This document shows positions 48,120 through 59,733 of a stretch of DNA of 64,000 nucleotides, one piece after another. Made by a program: the position numbers and the translations under genes. The stretch is taken from positions 21,454,248-21,518,247 of the forward strand of contig CM068551.1 of assembly GCA_035048495.1 (NCBI GenBank). Reading direction: 5' to 3'. The DNA is from Euptelea pleiosperma (lineage: Eukaryota > Streptophyta > Magnoliopsida > Ranunculales > Eupteleaceae). The notes under the pieces are model-generated. The model was given only the letters and a program-made list of their open reading frames with translations, ran no database searches and was not told where the DNA came from. Position 1 is the first letter of the stretch. Each line of letters opens with the position of its first letter.

Positions 48120-50135
48120 CCTGAGAAGTGACCAAGCATTGGATCACTGGTTCAATTGTTGGGTCAACCAAAATTGAAGCGAGTTATGGGGAATAGTGGT
48201 ACCAATGTGGTGATTCTTCAGGAAACGAAAATTGAAGCAATGGATGTTTGTATTATTAATGATTTTTGGCGAGTTTAGGATTGTGAGTGGGTTGGGCTTC
48301 TGGCATTGGGGTCTTCTAGTGAGGTCATTATTCTACGGGGCAAGAGGGTTATTGACATATTAAAGGACCTTGCAGTGGCCTTTTTGATTTCTATTCAATG
48401 CTCTTCAATGGAGAACAATTGTTAGTGGATTCTTTTGAGAGTGTATGGGCCTACTGATAGGAGGATTTGGGCTCAATTCTAAAAGAAATTGGAAGATGTG
48501 AGTGTTTTGTGAGACATTCCATGGTATATTGGTGGAGACTTTAATGTTATCACATTTTTTCTCTCTCATAAGATGAAGGGTGGAAGTAGAATCACTAGAA
48601 GTATGAGGGAGTTAGGTGATTTTGTTAGCTAAAACTGATTCTTGGACGTCCCTTCTAGTGTCAGTAAGTTTACTTGGTCTAATAACTAGGAGTCCCCCAC
48701 GTTATGTAGACTTGATCGGTCTTTAGTATTTGGATGGTGGGACAAGCATTTCTCTTGTGTGACTTGGAAGGCTATCCCGATACCATCATCATTTTAGACT
48801 ATGGAAAGATTCTTATAATTCATCTCCATTTCACTTCGAAAATATGTGAATTAATTTAGTCCTAGCACCGGGCTTTATAGAGAAGGTAAGGAATGGTGGA
48901 GCTTCTTTCATTTCAAATGGAGGGTAGGATATATTTTGCATAGAAAGCTAAAAATCTTGAAAGAGAAGATTATTCAATAGAATATGGAGTTTGGGAAGTG
49001 GATAAGAAGTTGTCAAATATACTGGAAGAAATAGCGAAGTTGATAATAAGGAGGAAGAGTGTGGTTTATCTATGGAAAAGAATAGAAGGAGAAACTTCAA
49101 GGGGAAGTTTAGAGTTTGGCTAAGGTGTGGTTAAAAGAGGGCAATAACAACATGAGATATTTTTACTGCATTTCTAATGTTCATAGGAGGAGCAAGGGCT
49201 CAAGTGCATGCTCATCCATCTTCATTCCAAAGGCAAACATCTCCATTGAGTGCCATTAACAGTTGTGGTATACAATCAATAGTTCTTAACCCGAAATCTT
49301 TGTAGAAGGCGTCTAACTTTCAGATGAGGTTGCCATTGGAGCATGAGTTTTGGACTTCTCTTCCAATCTCTATTATGAGCCAAGCTCATTCAGGCTTAAA
49401 TTGGATGGTTTACGTTTTAATAGCATTTTGATGGAGTAAAGGTCTTGGTTAAAGAGGACGTTTGAGGATGATGAGATTCTGGGACTGAAGCTTTTCCACA
49501 AAATTCTTGTTTTGAAAACAAGAGACTATCTATGCCATATGGATTGAAAGGAACCATAGGCGCTTCAGGAATTCAGCCTTTAATGTGGGAGCAGTTGGCG
49601 ATAGGTTGCTTTTGGGCTTTAGAGAAATCCTTGCTAGTTGGGAGGGCTCGACCAATGATTCGGCTCGAAACAGGAACATAACGCTTGATTGGAACATCCA
49701 AATTGAATTTAGAAGAAGCTCGGTTACGTATTGCAAGTGGAAACCTCCTACTCAAGGGGTGGTTTTATGTGCGTTCTCCACATGAACAACTAGAAGGTCA
49801 GTCCTCTTCCACGAACTCTAGGGCAATTGAAAAGGGCCTTTAGATCATGTTAGACATTAGATATACAAAGGTTGAGATTGGAAGTGACTCATTAAGGGTT
49901 GTTAAATGCATTCTAGACAAAGAACCATGTACGTGGTATTACATGAAGATTCCGAGGTCCATAAAAAATTTGAAGTGATTGCTGATGCTGTCCACCCTCC
50001 TCTCCCTGAGGATCTGGACACCATAGTTAGGCATGATGCGGGAAGAAGGATTTATACTAGGTTGAAATGTTCTTTGTGATTAATAGCAAGTAGGGGATCT
50101 GCCTAACCCCAGCTTATAGTTAAAAAAAAAAAACT
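48120..50135 (+). mobile_element. L1-type LINE remnant (endonuclease and 3' part)
   Basis: Translation with many stops gives the apurinic-like endonuclease: 'VVILQETKIEAMD' near 48203-48240, 'GGDFNV' near 48530-48547 and 'LDRS' near 48710. Then the inter-domain linker 'EWWSFFHFKW' near 48890-48920 and 'VWLKEGNNNMRYFYCISN' near 49120-49175. Most of the RT is deleted; the sequence resumes near 49540 with the C-terminal region and ends in poly(A) at about 50121-50134. Non-functional. Confidence 0.75.
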
Positions 50136-50547
50136 CAAAAAATCTTCGCAAGCCAATAACAATTGAAGCGGCCAACACCCTCCAGAAATTCTAAGACCAA
50201 ACATGATTGCAACCATTCGAAAACCAAGACTTGGAATTGATTATTTTTACCAAGGCGCGTCGATTCAAGACACAAATAAGTTGACTCTATAGAGTCAAAA
50301 GCCTTGTTCTTAACTAGCATTAATAGCTTATTTGTGTTTTAAAATAAAAAAAGCTATCTAAAAAACAAGTGTTCAGATTCCAAATACCAATCTTATGCAC
50401 AACATGTTGACACATGACCGTCAGCATGTAGAGGATGGGTAGCCAACATTGAAAGGGTATACAAGGCTAAAAACCAATATGATTCAAATTGAGTATTTTG
50501 CATATATAGAATGGAGAAGAATTGTAGTAAATGCTTCATACAAAGTC

Positions 50548-50550
<3 letters not shown>

Positions 50551-50598
<48 letters not shown>
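50551..50598. repeat. (AG)n microsatellite
   Basis: 24 uninterrupted AG units. Confidence 0.97.
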
Positions 50599-50602
<4 letters not shown>

Positions 50603-50609
50603 TTTTTTC

Positions 50610-50815
50610 TTGGGTCAAATTGTAGGATGAAGGGAGGGACGTTAGATTTGAGGAATTCGTGTTTGGGTGGTCATCCTTATTAGGGAGAAGATGATGTTCT
50701 TGTTGCTCCCTTGATTTATATTCTTCTAGTTGTTTTCCTTTCCTTTATCTTGGTAGGCTTTCTCAGCCTCCAAGCTATTAATAAAATTCTTTACCCTTTA
50801 AAAAAGAAAAAGGGT
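50610..50815 (+). mobile_element. L1-type LINE 3' end fragment
   Basis: 'ATCTTGGTAGGCTTTCTCAG' and 'AATAAAATTCTTTACCCTTT' followed by an A-rich tail resemble L1 3' UTRs such as the one before 1866. Confidence 0.5.
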
Positions 50816-50954
50816 TTGTACTGCATGAGCGGATTTGGCCTTTTGGAAGAGACGTTATGGCATTTGAAGAGTTGAGTAAAACTTTGATGACAGTTGCTTG
50901 TCGTCCAAGTCCAGGACAGCCAATTAGTTCTCTACCCTAGTGATTTTTCTACTT

Positions 50955-51180
50955 ACCCTTAAAAGGTGGCAATTTGGCCCACAACCCGGCTTGGGCCTAG
51001 CCCAGCCCAGCCCGTGAATATCCTGGGCCGGGCCTGGGTCTGATTTCCTAGCCCGTAGCCTGGCTGTGGCCCAGCCCGACCCGGTTTGATAAAGTATTAC
51101 ACGGGTTGGTCTCGGGCGAGGCCGTTAAGCCCGTGAATATGGGCCGCCCGGCCTGGCTAGATACCAAGCTCGCCCCTTCC
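50955..51180. repeat. GCCCAGCCCGG-rich repeat, first part
   Basis: Degenerate hAT-type sequence (GGTGGCAATTTGGCCC, GGGCCGGGCCTGGG). A similar stretch at about 52380-52535 could be its other part, separated by the 51590-52360 element. Confidence 0.5.
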
Positions 51181-51589
51181 AAAAAAAATAGTCATGTTTT
51201 ATTGCCTTGTGCTTATGATCAAAGAAGTTGAACCACGTGATCCCGAGTGCTTTCTTAATAGTCCAACTTCTAACTTTAACAAAACAACAAAAAAAGACTT
51301 TTGATATTAAGTTTGTCGTCCAAAGTAATATTACCAAAAACTCCTTTCGTTTTGGTCAAAACCAGGATTTAAAGAATGAATGTCACGTACAATGAAATAT
51401 ATAATGGTAACGCCCCAATCCCATGACATTTTTTCTCGTTGCAACGTCCAAGACCGAAAAAATCAAGATCCATCGTGACGAAAATAATGGAAACAAGTTT
51501 TTTTTTTTTGAAAAAATAATAATATTCTGCTTTTTTTTTACTCAGACTTGACTGATGTGACATGTTCTAATAGTCATAAGACTCGTAAC

Positions 51590-52360
51590 CAAGGTTTAAA
51601 ACAAAGATTAAAGGAGGCCATTTTAACGGTTAAACGGACTGGGGGCGTTACCGTTTAAAACGTTTAAACGGCTGTTAAAGCGGATTGAAACGGTCAAGGG
51701 CAAAAATGAAAAAAAATGGTAAAAGTGGCGCTGAAATTCAAATTTTGAAATTTGAAAATTAAAAAAAAAAAAATAGAATTTAACGGATTTTAACGGAATT
51801 AAACAGTTTTAACGGCCGTTTTTTTTACAAAATTAAACGGCTGTTTAAACGATTTTAACAGCCGTTAAAACAAAAAAACAGCCGGTTTTTTTCAAAACTG
51901 ATAAAACATGTTTAAACGGTTTTAACGGAAATGGGCTTGGGGCGTTACCGTTTAAACGGCCATTAAAACCGTTTAAACGGCCATTTTTAAAACCATGGTT
52001 TAAAAAACGGAACATAATGACCGCTATAACTGATTTGGACCTACCCCGTTACGTTTTGGACAGTTAAAACGCCCAAAAAATAACGGTCGTTATGTTCCGT
52101 TATAATGAAAATAACGACCGTTATTTTCTGAAAAATTTTGTAAAAAAAATGGCCGTTATTTTTGTGTTTTTCCGTTATATTCTGTTATTTTCTATTTTTA
52201 AAATTTTGAAATTCAAATTTTGAAATTCAAAATTTGAATTTCAGCGCCATTTTTTCTGTTATTTTTCCATTTTTTGCCCCTGAGCATTTTTTCGTTATAG
52301 CGGGAAAAACGGTAACACCCCAGTCCGTTATACAGTTATAAAGGTCCCCTTTAAACCTTG
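51590..52360. mobile_element. Head-to-head dimer of AACGG hairpin MITEs
   Basis: Unit 1 (51590 to about 51997) starts CAAGGTTTAAAA and ends AAAACCATGG; unit 2 (from about 51995) starts CCATGGTTTAAAA and ends TTTAAACCTTG. The pair as a whole is flanked by CTCGTAAC (51582-51589) and CTCATAAC (52361-52368), a 7/8 match. No duplication is seen at the central CCATGG. The units belong to two subfamilies (GTTTAAACGG and GTTATAACGG). An 8-bp duplication fits hAT. Confidence 0.75.
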
Positions 52361-52379
52361 CTCATAACAATAAAGATAA

Positions 52380-52535
52380 GAAACCTAGCCTGCTACATAG
52401 CCTGTGACCAAGCCCGTTGGCCCAACCTTGGACCGGGTCGCATGTTGGGCTTAGGTTTGAATTTTTGAGTTAGGCCCAGCCCATGGCCTGGCCCGAGTAA
52501 CTTGTGGGCCTCATCAACCTAGCCCGGTGAGCACT
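52380..52535. repeat. GCCCAGCCC-rich repeat, second part
   Basis: AGGCCCAGCCCATGG and CCTGGCCCGAG words as in 50955-51180; possibly the other half of one split element. Confidence 0.4.
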
Positions 52536-52804
52536 TGGAGTATACACCGAGAACTCATTGGCTGTCATGGGCTTCGATGTTTCCTCAATTGAAGGCGTCT
52601 TAAAAAAAATGGTCTTGATGTAACAAGCTGTGGCTCACGCTTTTGGCGTAAGCTAGCACCATTTTTGTCACTCACCACTACCATCTAGGACCACAGACCG
52701 CATGGATGTTAAGCTCACCCCTTGGTAGACATTCGTACCAAAAATCAGCTTGTTTGATGATTTTTAGCCATTCGTTTTGGTACTAAAAAAACGGTTAATG
52801 AAAC

Positions 52805-54627
52805 AGTTTTGAAGAATTCCGACGTCTTGTCAGCCCTTTTGAAGAATTCCTCGGCTACCTGGTGCTGGAACAGTTTAATGGAAGCAAAGAATCAATGTCA
52901 TCACCTTTGTCGTTGGGTCGTTGGTACATGTAATCTCATCAACATTTGGACTGACAATTGGATACCCAATATTTCTAATCAGTTTCTCCCTCCCACTCGA
53001 CGACTGGACCGTCCTTTTTTATGGTCAAAGACCTCTTTCTTCCATCTCGCCAATGGAACCAAACCCTCCTAAGTCCTAACCACTAGGCTTTAAATTTCGG
53101 CCAAAACAGCGATATTTCGGTTTTGGTGGTTACCAAAATTCTCGAAATATAGCTTTCTATAACGAAATCCACCGAAATCTGGAAACGTTGCCTGGTTTTT
53201 GACCTCACCGAAATCTAAATCCTGCCCCCTCAGTTGTGACGGCAATACAATCCATTCCCTCGCCGCATCATCTGGTACACTCTCTCACGGCAGCCAGCAG
53301 TAGCACCAATCAAAGTTCCATCCCAAGCACTCTCTGAATTTTTTTTGGAAACTACCTTTCCCTAGACGTGCTCAATTCTTCATGTGGCGCTTGCTTCAAA
53401 AACAAAAGCTACCCCTCATAGGGGTGTCAATTTTACCCGATTTAACCGGAACCGAATAGGAACCGGAACCGAAAACACCGGTTCCGGTACCATATTTTTG
53501 GGAACCGATTAAAAAGAACCGGAACCGGAACCGAACCGAAAATTAATGGTTACGGTTCCAGTACTCTAATATGGAACCGAAATCGATAAGAACCGGAACC
53601 GAACCGATAAGAACCGGAACCGATATATAAATATAGTGTAAAAATTCTCATATTACCAAGATTGGACCCGTTATACCCGAAACTGGAACCGGAACCGAAA
53701 AAATTACATAATCGGTTCCGGTTCTGGTACCATCACTTTGAGAACCGGAACCGATAAGTACCGGAACCGATAAGAACCGGAACCGTTTGTTCCGGTTCTG
53801 GTCACCTTAGGAACCGAACCAGAACCGACCCGTGGACACCCCTCCCTTCATGCTAGAATTCCTTCTATTCAACCCAATGCCCCTGCTGTCATCATCCAAC
53901 TGAGACTAGCTTTCATGCCTTATTCTCCTGTCCCATCAGTGCAAAAATATGGTATACATCTCCGCTCTCTTTACAAAGCGAATGCATGACAGATCAACAG
54001 CTCAGTGAACGGCTTTTGAGCCTTCTCAACGATTCTTCAGATGACAACGAGAATGAGACTTATATTCAAAACTACCGTATGCATTCTGCCATGGCGCCTT
54101 TGGTATCTGCGAAATCATGATCTTACCTATGGGAAGACAGTCAAGGATCCTTTTAAGATTATCCATCAAATCCCATCATATTTTCTGTAGATCCCAAAAG
54201 TTACCACATCTCCAAAATGTGAACCTAAATGGGTCCCCCCCTCCTCTTGGCAGCCTAAAACTGAATACAGATGCGTCATGGAACAAGAAGTCTGGCATTT
54301 AGGGGCTTAGATTTATTTTAAGGGATCATTCCAACTTTTGTTTAATGGCAGATGGAATTGGGGCAAAGTCAAAGTCAGCAGAAGAAGCTGATATCCGGGC
54401 CTTGAAGTGGGCCCTCGCGCGGAGTGGTCTCTCAATTCCAGGATGTCTCACTCATCGTTGAAGCTGATGCCAAGAATGTAATAGACAATCTTCAACAACG
54501 ATCTTTTGAAGTGAATTGGTCATCCATAGCCCCTCCTGGCGTCTTCAAGCCATGAATGTGGATCGGGTCAATAATCCTTAATTCTCCCTAGCCATATAGA
54601 AAATATCTTGCTTACAAAAAAAAAAAA
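52805..54627 (+). mobile_element. L1-type LINE remnant (zf-RVT and RNase H)
   Basis: The frame at 52809-53069 has 'WNSLMEAKNQCHHLCRW' and 'NLINIWTDNWIPN', and 'FFMWRLLQKQ'-like sequence follows near 53370-53410. After an inserted hAT MITE the order continues to an RNase H start, 'LGSLKLNTDASWN', near 54243-54290 and 'VSLIVEADAKNVIDN' near 54447-54490. Poly(A) at 54615-54627. Stops and frameshifts throughout. Confidence 0.75.
53420..53843. mobile_element. hAT MITE rich in GGAACCG
   Basis: The left end AGGGGTGTCA and right end GGACACCCCT are inverted repeats flanked by CCCCTCAT (53412-53419) and CCCTTCAT (53844-53851), a 7/8 match. The interior is packed with variants of ACCGGAACCGATAAGA. Typical plant hAT MITE, inserted in the LINE. 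Confidence 0.88.
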
Positions 54628-55013
54628 TCCAACGCCTTAAAAAGTACTAAAATATAATGGCTAGAGATTACCATTATAGTGATTTTTGGTGTGTATATGG
54701 ACCTCAGCTAAACATCCATGTGGTCAGTAGGCCCAGATGGCAACGGTGAGTAACAAAAATGCTGCTAGCTTATGCCGAAAGCGTGAGCTATAACTTGTTA
54801 CACCGCGACCCCAAAAAAAAAAAAAAGTGACGAAATCATAGATTACTTTTGTTGCCTGCTGTCTTTACAGCAGTAAAGATTTCTACGTCATTGTATTAAG
54901 GGAATTGTTAGTGAATTCTATAAACTTCACATGTAGCAAAATCTAATGGCTGTCATTTTAGGACCGTTTTTAATTGCAACCTATATATCCCTAAATGCGC
55001 CTTACCTTTCATC

Positions 55014-55120
55014 GAGGTTTAAAAGGGGGGGCTGTTATCACGATATAACGGATTGGGGGCATTACCCTATTTTCTGTTATAATGAAGTGTAATGCACGGG
55101 GGCAAAAACAGAAATAATGC
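55014..55120. mobile_element. Fragment of an AACGG hairpin MITE
   Basis: 'AGGTTTAAAAGGGGGGGCTG', 'GATATAACGGATTGGGGGCA' and 'TGTTATAATG', a truncated end of the GTTATAACGG subfamily, followed by an A-run. Confidence 0.6.
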
Positions 55121-55227
55121 AAAAAAAAAAAAAAAAAAACTGGAAGGCCGAGCGCACGAACACTGAGAGGAGTCAGAAAAAGAGGGTCCTCGGAGCCTGA
55201 GCCAATTGTAATTGCACCCATTGATGT

Positions 55228-55300
55228 TGCCAGGGCCGGCTCTACTTTAAGGCGGTCGCCTAAGGCCCTTTGGTGAGAGAAAGCCCCCAGCCCAAGTCCC
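55228..55300. repeat. CCAGGGCCGGC-type transposon terminus
   Basis: CCAGGGCCGGCTCTAC and GGCGGTCGCCTAAGGCC. The reverse complement of the same sequence lies at 61405-61477. The two could be ends of one large element or two solo fragments; a duplication could not be matched. Confidence 0.5.
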
Positions 55301-55959
55301 ACTAACCACATGGAAATGGTTTAGGCTTTGGCCAGGCTTCAGTTCTTTAGGTATATTTCTGTGGGTGTGTGTTTTAGAAATGGTTTAGGCTTTGGCCTGG
55401 CCCGAGGCCCACCCTCCTAAGGGCCTAAGCCCAGGAGTTAAGTCCAGTCCACCCCATAAGGGCCTAGGCCCGGAGATAGGCCCAGTTTGGCAATGTAGCT
55501 GTGTCCCAACTGACACGGCGAAATTACCAGGATTATTTAAAGTGTCCTTCTCAGATTTTAATCCTTTAAAATCTAGCGCACCCACCATATGACTACAAGG
55601 ATTCTGTCCCCCTTGAACAAAATCCTAGATCCCCCTGCAGCTTAACAACATGGTAAACTAAATCTCTTATTTACACCAACTCCACAAATGTAATCCTAAT
55701 TCTGAGGAAACGAACAAAGAACTTAGAAGAGTTAGGAGCATGGTTACGAGAAAGTAAGGGGTTGCTGGCCAGATTTGAAGAACGAGACATAGAGATGCTA
55801 ACAACTTCATTTGTTCTTTCTTCTTTTTTCTAAAGTTAATCCTAAACTTTTGATGTTTCCTTTTAATTTCCCCAATACTCTCCTTAAATTTATCGAAGAC
55901 GATGTAAGGTGTTGTAGATATGCTTAGGGTGTAAAGTTTTTCGTTCCTTGTTTACATTA

Positions 55960-56000
55960 GTTGGTAGGTATCTGCCTAACCCCATCTTACTCTCCTTAAA
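55960..56000 (+). mobile_element. L1-type 3' terminus
   Basis: 'GGTATCTGCCTAACCCCATC' equals the end of the LINE at 50090-50120. Upstream extent unclear. Confidence 0.45.
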
Positions 56001-56026
56001 ATATTGCTACAAAAGTTCTTTTTCTT

Positions 56027-56222
56027 CGGGTCCCCCTTTTTCTGCTCCCTCTCGGGAGTCCGTCCTCGGCCGTGGATTCCGAGAATCCAACGGTAATTGA
56101 TAGCGCTGGCCTGACATCACTTTCTGCAACACCAGCTCAGCGCTGTCAACCACAGTTGGATTATCAAAATCCACGACCGAGGACACAACTCCCAGAGCGG
56201 GAATAGAAAAAGGGGGGCTCTT
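56027..56222. mobile_element. Palindromic MITE of about 195 bp
   Basis: The left arm (CCCCCTTTTTCTGCTCCC, GTCCTCGGCCGTGGATT, AATCCAACGG, AGCGCTGGCC) and right arm are reverse complements over nearly the whole length with a small central loop. No coding potential; duplication not identified. Confidence 0.75.
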
Positions 56223-56273
56223 GAGTCTGACCCTTTTCTTTTACTTTTTTCTTGTAGTCACCAAGGTTTGGAG

Positions 56274-56572
56274 CATGGTTTTAAAAACAGTTTTTAAACG
56301 GTTTAAATGGCCGTTCAAACAGTAACGCCCCAAGCCCGTTTCCGTTTAAACCTGTTTTATCGGTTTTGAAAAAGACGGCCGTTTTTTTTGTTTTAACAGC
56401 CCTTAAAATCATTTAAACAGCCGTTTAATTTTGAAAAATTTTGTGAAAAAAAGGCCGTTAAAACCGTTTAATTTCCCTTTAAATCCGTTAAATTCCGTTT
56501 TTTTTTAATTTTCAAATTTTAAAATTTGAATTTCAGCGCCACTTTTTCCGTTAAAATCGTTAAAATCCGTTT
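56274..56572 (+). mobile_element. Right-truncated AACGG hairpin MITE
   Basis: Starts CATGGTTTTAAAAACAG and contains GTAACGCCCCAAGCCCG and AATTTCAGCGCCAC. The CCTTG end is missing. Confidence 0.75.
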
Positions 56573-56902
56573 TGGCTTTGAAGCCTAGCTATTGCATATC
56601 TAATGGCCCAGCCTACAATTCCTGTTATTGGGATTTGGGAAGGACTTGGGTCTGAAGTTTTTAGGCTTTTTATAGACCAGTACTGGTCCAGTAATTCAAA
56701 TTCTGGGATACGGACCAGACCTAATCTAGCCCATTAACACCCCCTAACCCTAAATTTTATGTCGAATCTAGACTAGGCAGAATCAAAATCAAGGAGATGC
56801 ATTGATTGAACAGTCCAAATTGATAAGTCGGTGGGCCTGCCTTACGTAATTTTAGAGGTGAAAGACCTCAAGCTCTTGTGTACTTTAAAGGTTACTTCCA
56901 CG

Positions 56903-57310
56903 GAGTAAAACTTGTATCCAGCTTTCTGACAGATGCTTCTGTCACAATAAAAATCATATACCACTTGTCACACTCTTAGTGGACAAGGACCGTATAGATG
57001 TTTGGCCAGTCCCTCAGTGGACCTCTAAAAAAAAAATCAGTTTGATTAGTGATTTACAACCTTTGGATCTTTGCACCCAAATAACGCTTACTGTTAAAAT
57101 CAACCTATGAAAATAACTTCAACCTATGAAAATAACTTCAATCGAACCGCTTAGAAATCAGTAATCAGGCTGATTTTTGGTTTAGAGGTCAATTGAGGGA
57201 CTGGCCAAACATCCATAATGGCAGAGTACACTAAGAATATACCACGTGGCCTGTGATTTTCATTCTGACATATTCAATCTGTCAGAAACACTGTTGTGGA
57301 AGTTTTACTC
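56903..57310. mobile_element. Mutator-like MITE with 9-bp duplication
   Basis: The ends GAGTAAAACTT and AAGTTTTACTC are flanked by ACTTCCACG (56894-56902) and ACTTCCGCG (57311-57319), an 8/9 match. The interior is a long imperfect hairpin with AATCAGTTTGATTAGTGATT and its complement. A 9-bp duplication fits the Mutator superfamily. No ORF. Confidence 0.85.
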
Positions 57311-57404
57311 ACTTCCGCGGATCTTACCTACCAAGCGACAAAAGAAAGCAAACCAACAAACTGTACACTTGTCCTGCCTCCGCTTCAAATAAGGAAAAGG
57401 TATC

Positions 57405-57600
57405 GCGATGTGACAAGATCTAGCTCAAACTTTTGGTTTGAGCAAGTACCATTTTTTAACTCACCACTGGCATCTGGGCCCACTGACTGCATGGATATTT
57501 AGCTCACCCTTGATGGATATAAATATCAAAAAATCACCATGATTGGTAATCTCTAACCATTAAATTTGAGTACTTTTTAAGGCGTGATTATTGTGTACTT
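57405..57600. mobile_element. Left half of a GATGTAACAAG-type MITE
   Basis: CGCGATGTGACAAG, ACTCACCACTGGCATCTGGG and ACTGCATGGAT match the left half of 58487-58884; the right half is absent. Confidence 0.65.
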
Positions 57601-57990
57601 GAACACGCACTAAGAATGCACCTAATATAAGGGGCACATACATTAAATGACAAGGTTGGTCCCACACGCATCAAGGTGGGTCCCCCAACTCATACCTGGG
57701 TTCCACACACGTAGCGGTGAGCATCTCAACCCATGTGTGGTTATTGCTTTAAAATCCAAACATTGTGACATGCTGACAGCTATTTGTATGTGTGGGACCT
57801 ACATAAGAGTCATGAGAAACATCTTAATGCTTGTGGGGCCACCTTGATGTGCGTTTTTTTGTGGGAGGGTGTAATAATACACATACATGTGGGATATACC
57901 TGAATTTCTCTATTTTACATGTCTAACCTATGCATGGGAGTTCGTTTACATGTGCATTTTATTTAAGGTTAAGTGAAATAACAAAGAGGA
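57600..57990. other. Non-coding stretch with inverted words
   Basis: GGTCCCACACGCATCAAGGT (57658) and its near complement CCACCTTGATGTGCG (57840) suggest a further decayed hairpin element. No gene. Confidence 0.4.
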
Positions 57991-57999
57991 AGACTTTCC

Positions 58000-58085
58000 G
58001 TTATCATCATCGTCTATGTCTTACACCGATTATTTGGGGTTGGCAACATAGATCCTATTTCACCATTTGATTCTATTTAGAGCTC
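58000..58085 (-). mobile_element. RTE-type 3' tail, minus strand
   Basis: 'ATCATCATCGTCTATGTC', 'TTATTTGGGGTTGGCAACAT' and 'GATCCTATTTCACC'; see 33770-33850. Confidence 0.5.
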
Positions 58086-58149
58086 TCGCACGACGCACTT
58101 TATTATTATATAGGGTAAGGATAATCTAATATAGATTTAAACACTTCTT

Positions 58150-58420
58150 TTTTGGGCCCACGTGTAGATAAGTGTCAATTTTTGGTGAGGTCGATCTTCT
58201 CAACATGAAAAAATCATCTTTACTATAAAAGAAATGCTAGCTATCAACTTTTAATAGAGTTGTACAGATACAAACCCACAAAAGAAAAAAGAAAAAAAAA
58301 ACGACCTCACCATTGAAATCATCCTCCAAAAAAAGCATGTTGATCTCAATTTAAATTTCTGACCCCACCAAAATGTGTTCTTTATTCTGACCCCACGCAC
58401 ATGTGGGCCCCACAAATGTT
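58150..58420. mobile_element. Hairpin element with GGGCCCAC ends
   Basis: GGGCCCACGTGTAGA, TTTTGGTGAGGTCGATCTTC and CAACATG on the left, with near complements on the right (GATCTCAATT, CCCCACCAAAATGTG, ACATGTGGGCCC). Old and diverged. Confidence 0.5.
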
Positions 58421-58486
58421 CATTAAAGTTTTCTAGACCAATACTCTTTAGCTTATAAATTCTTTTCATGGCCATACTTTGTTTTG

Positions 58487-58884
58487 GAAAAAGATGTAAC
58501 AAGGTATTCCCGGAACTTTTTCAAATGCGGAACCACGATTTTTGTTACTCACCACCGTCATTTGGCCCATTGACCGCATGGATGTTTATCCCACCCCTTG
58601 GTGGATATACACACCAAAAATCACCCTGATTGGTAATCTATAACCATTAAATTTTAGCACGTTTTAAGGCGTTCTTATAGCCGTTGTTGAATGCAACCAT
58701 TTTTTTAGTACTAAAACCAGCAACTAATAATCATCAAACAAGCTGATTTTTGGTATGAATGTCTACTAAGAGGGTGGGCTTAACAGCCATGCTGCCGGTG
58801 GGCCCAGATGGCAATGGTGACTACCAAAAATGCCACTTCCGCATCTGAAAAGATCTTAGGTATACCTTGTTACATCACGACCCC
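58487..58884. mobile_element. Intact GATGTAACAAG-type MITE
   Basis: Ends GATGTAACAAGGTAT and ATACCTTGTTACATC near the termini. The flanks TTTGTTTTG (58478-58486) and TTTGTTTTT (58885-58893) match at 8 of 9 positions. Sister family of the GAGTAAAACTT MITEs, sharing the GATTTTTGGT and GCATGGATGTTT modules. Confidence 0.8.
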
Positions 58885-58899
58885 TTTGTTTTTCCTTTT

Positions 58900-59733
58900 G
58901 CAGGGTTGCATCTATGCAACGCCTTAGCATTCATCCTTTACTAAAAAACGACCCATTTTTGCATTTCCAACTTATGAAAAGTAATTGAATTGGATCAGGA
59001 TTAATCCTAAACCGATCCAATTGGTTTTTGGATCATAATTACCGGATCCAGAAGAATGTGGAGTGTGTCAGGGTGGGTTACTTGCACATGCCATATTTAA
59101 AATTTGCAATAGAGAAAGTATCCAACCTTTGGAAAAAAAGAAACGGTTCCGTGTAAGATTTGGTTCTTCTCTACCTCTGCTAACCTCTCTAACCCCAGTC
59201 AAACAGGCTAGGAAGCCACGTACAAGACAGAGAGAGTTTACACGGCTTCTTGTGTGGTCAATGCCTTTATGGCCATCTCACCTGTCACCAGTCACCACCC
59301 TTCTACCCCAACTGTCTCCTTCCTTCTTTCGTCTTCCCTCTTCACACACTTCAGTGCTTTTCCCTAAAAATCCAAATGTTTTCTAGTTAATCACAAGAAT
59401 ACCACCAAGGCAGGATAAGGTCGGTAACGATGACGAAATTACGAAACTATCATTGGATGTGTTTGGATGAAGGGTTAGGTATGGGTGGGCCAGGCTTATC
59501 TCTGGTACAGGGCCTTAATATCATGTTTGACTGCTGTGGGTCAATGAGTTGGCTCCTAACTTTGTTTGTGTTTGTTTGTTTCTAATTCTTCATTCTTTTT
59601 GATCAATTTCTAGATGAAAGGTTGTTCTCAAATCAATTCAATTTTGACTCATCTAGGGTACTCAAAACCTCGCAGTCAAACACGCAATCATCTTTTCCAT
59701 CATTTGCCTCATCAATACACATCACGCAAATTT
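58900..59733. other. No gene supported
   Basis: Contains a 107-codon open stretch at 59063-59386 with CT-rich, serine/proline-rich translation and no recognised domain; it looks like chance coding. The low-complexity block near 59290-59370 resembles a 5' UTR or promoter, but no gene follows. Confidence 0.35.

Larger units (their letters stand above)
52611..54812. mobile_element. MITE split by a LINE insertion
   Basis: The left half (52611 to about 52800; GATGTAACAAG near the end) and right half (about 54628-54812; CTTGTTACACCGCGACCCC) correspond to the halves of the intact copy at 58487-58884. The interruption is L1 sequence ending in poly(A). Confidence 0.75.

Noticed and set aside
55385..55592. 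Overlapping open frames on both strands
   Set aside because: They come from a GGCCC-rich repeat that is open in both directions by composition.
59063..59386. 107-codon open frame as a gene
   Set aside because: No domain, biased CT-rich composition, and no exon structure or neighbours to support it.
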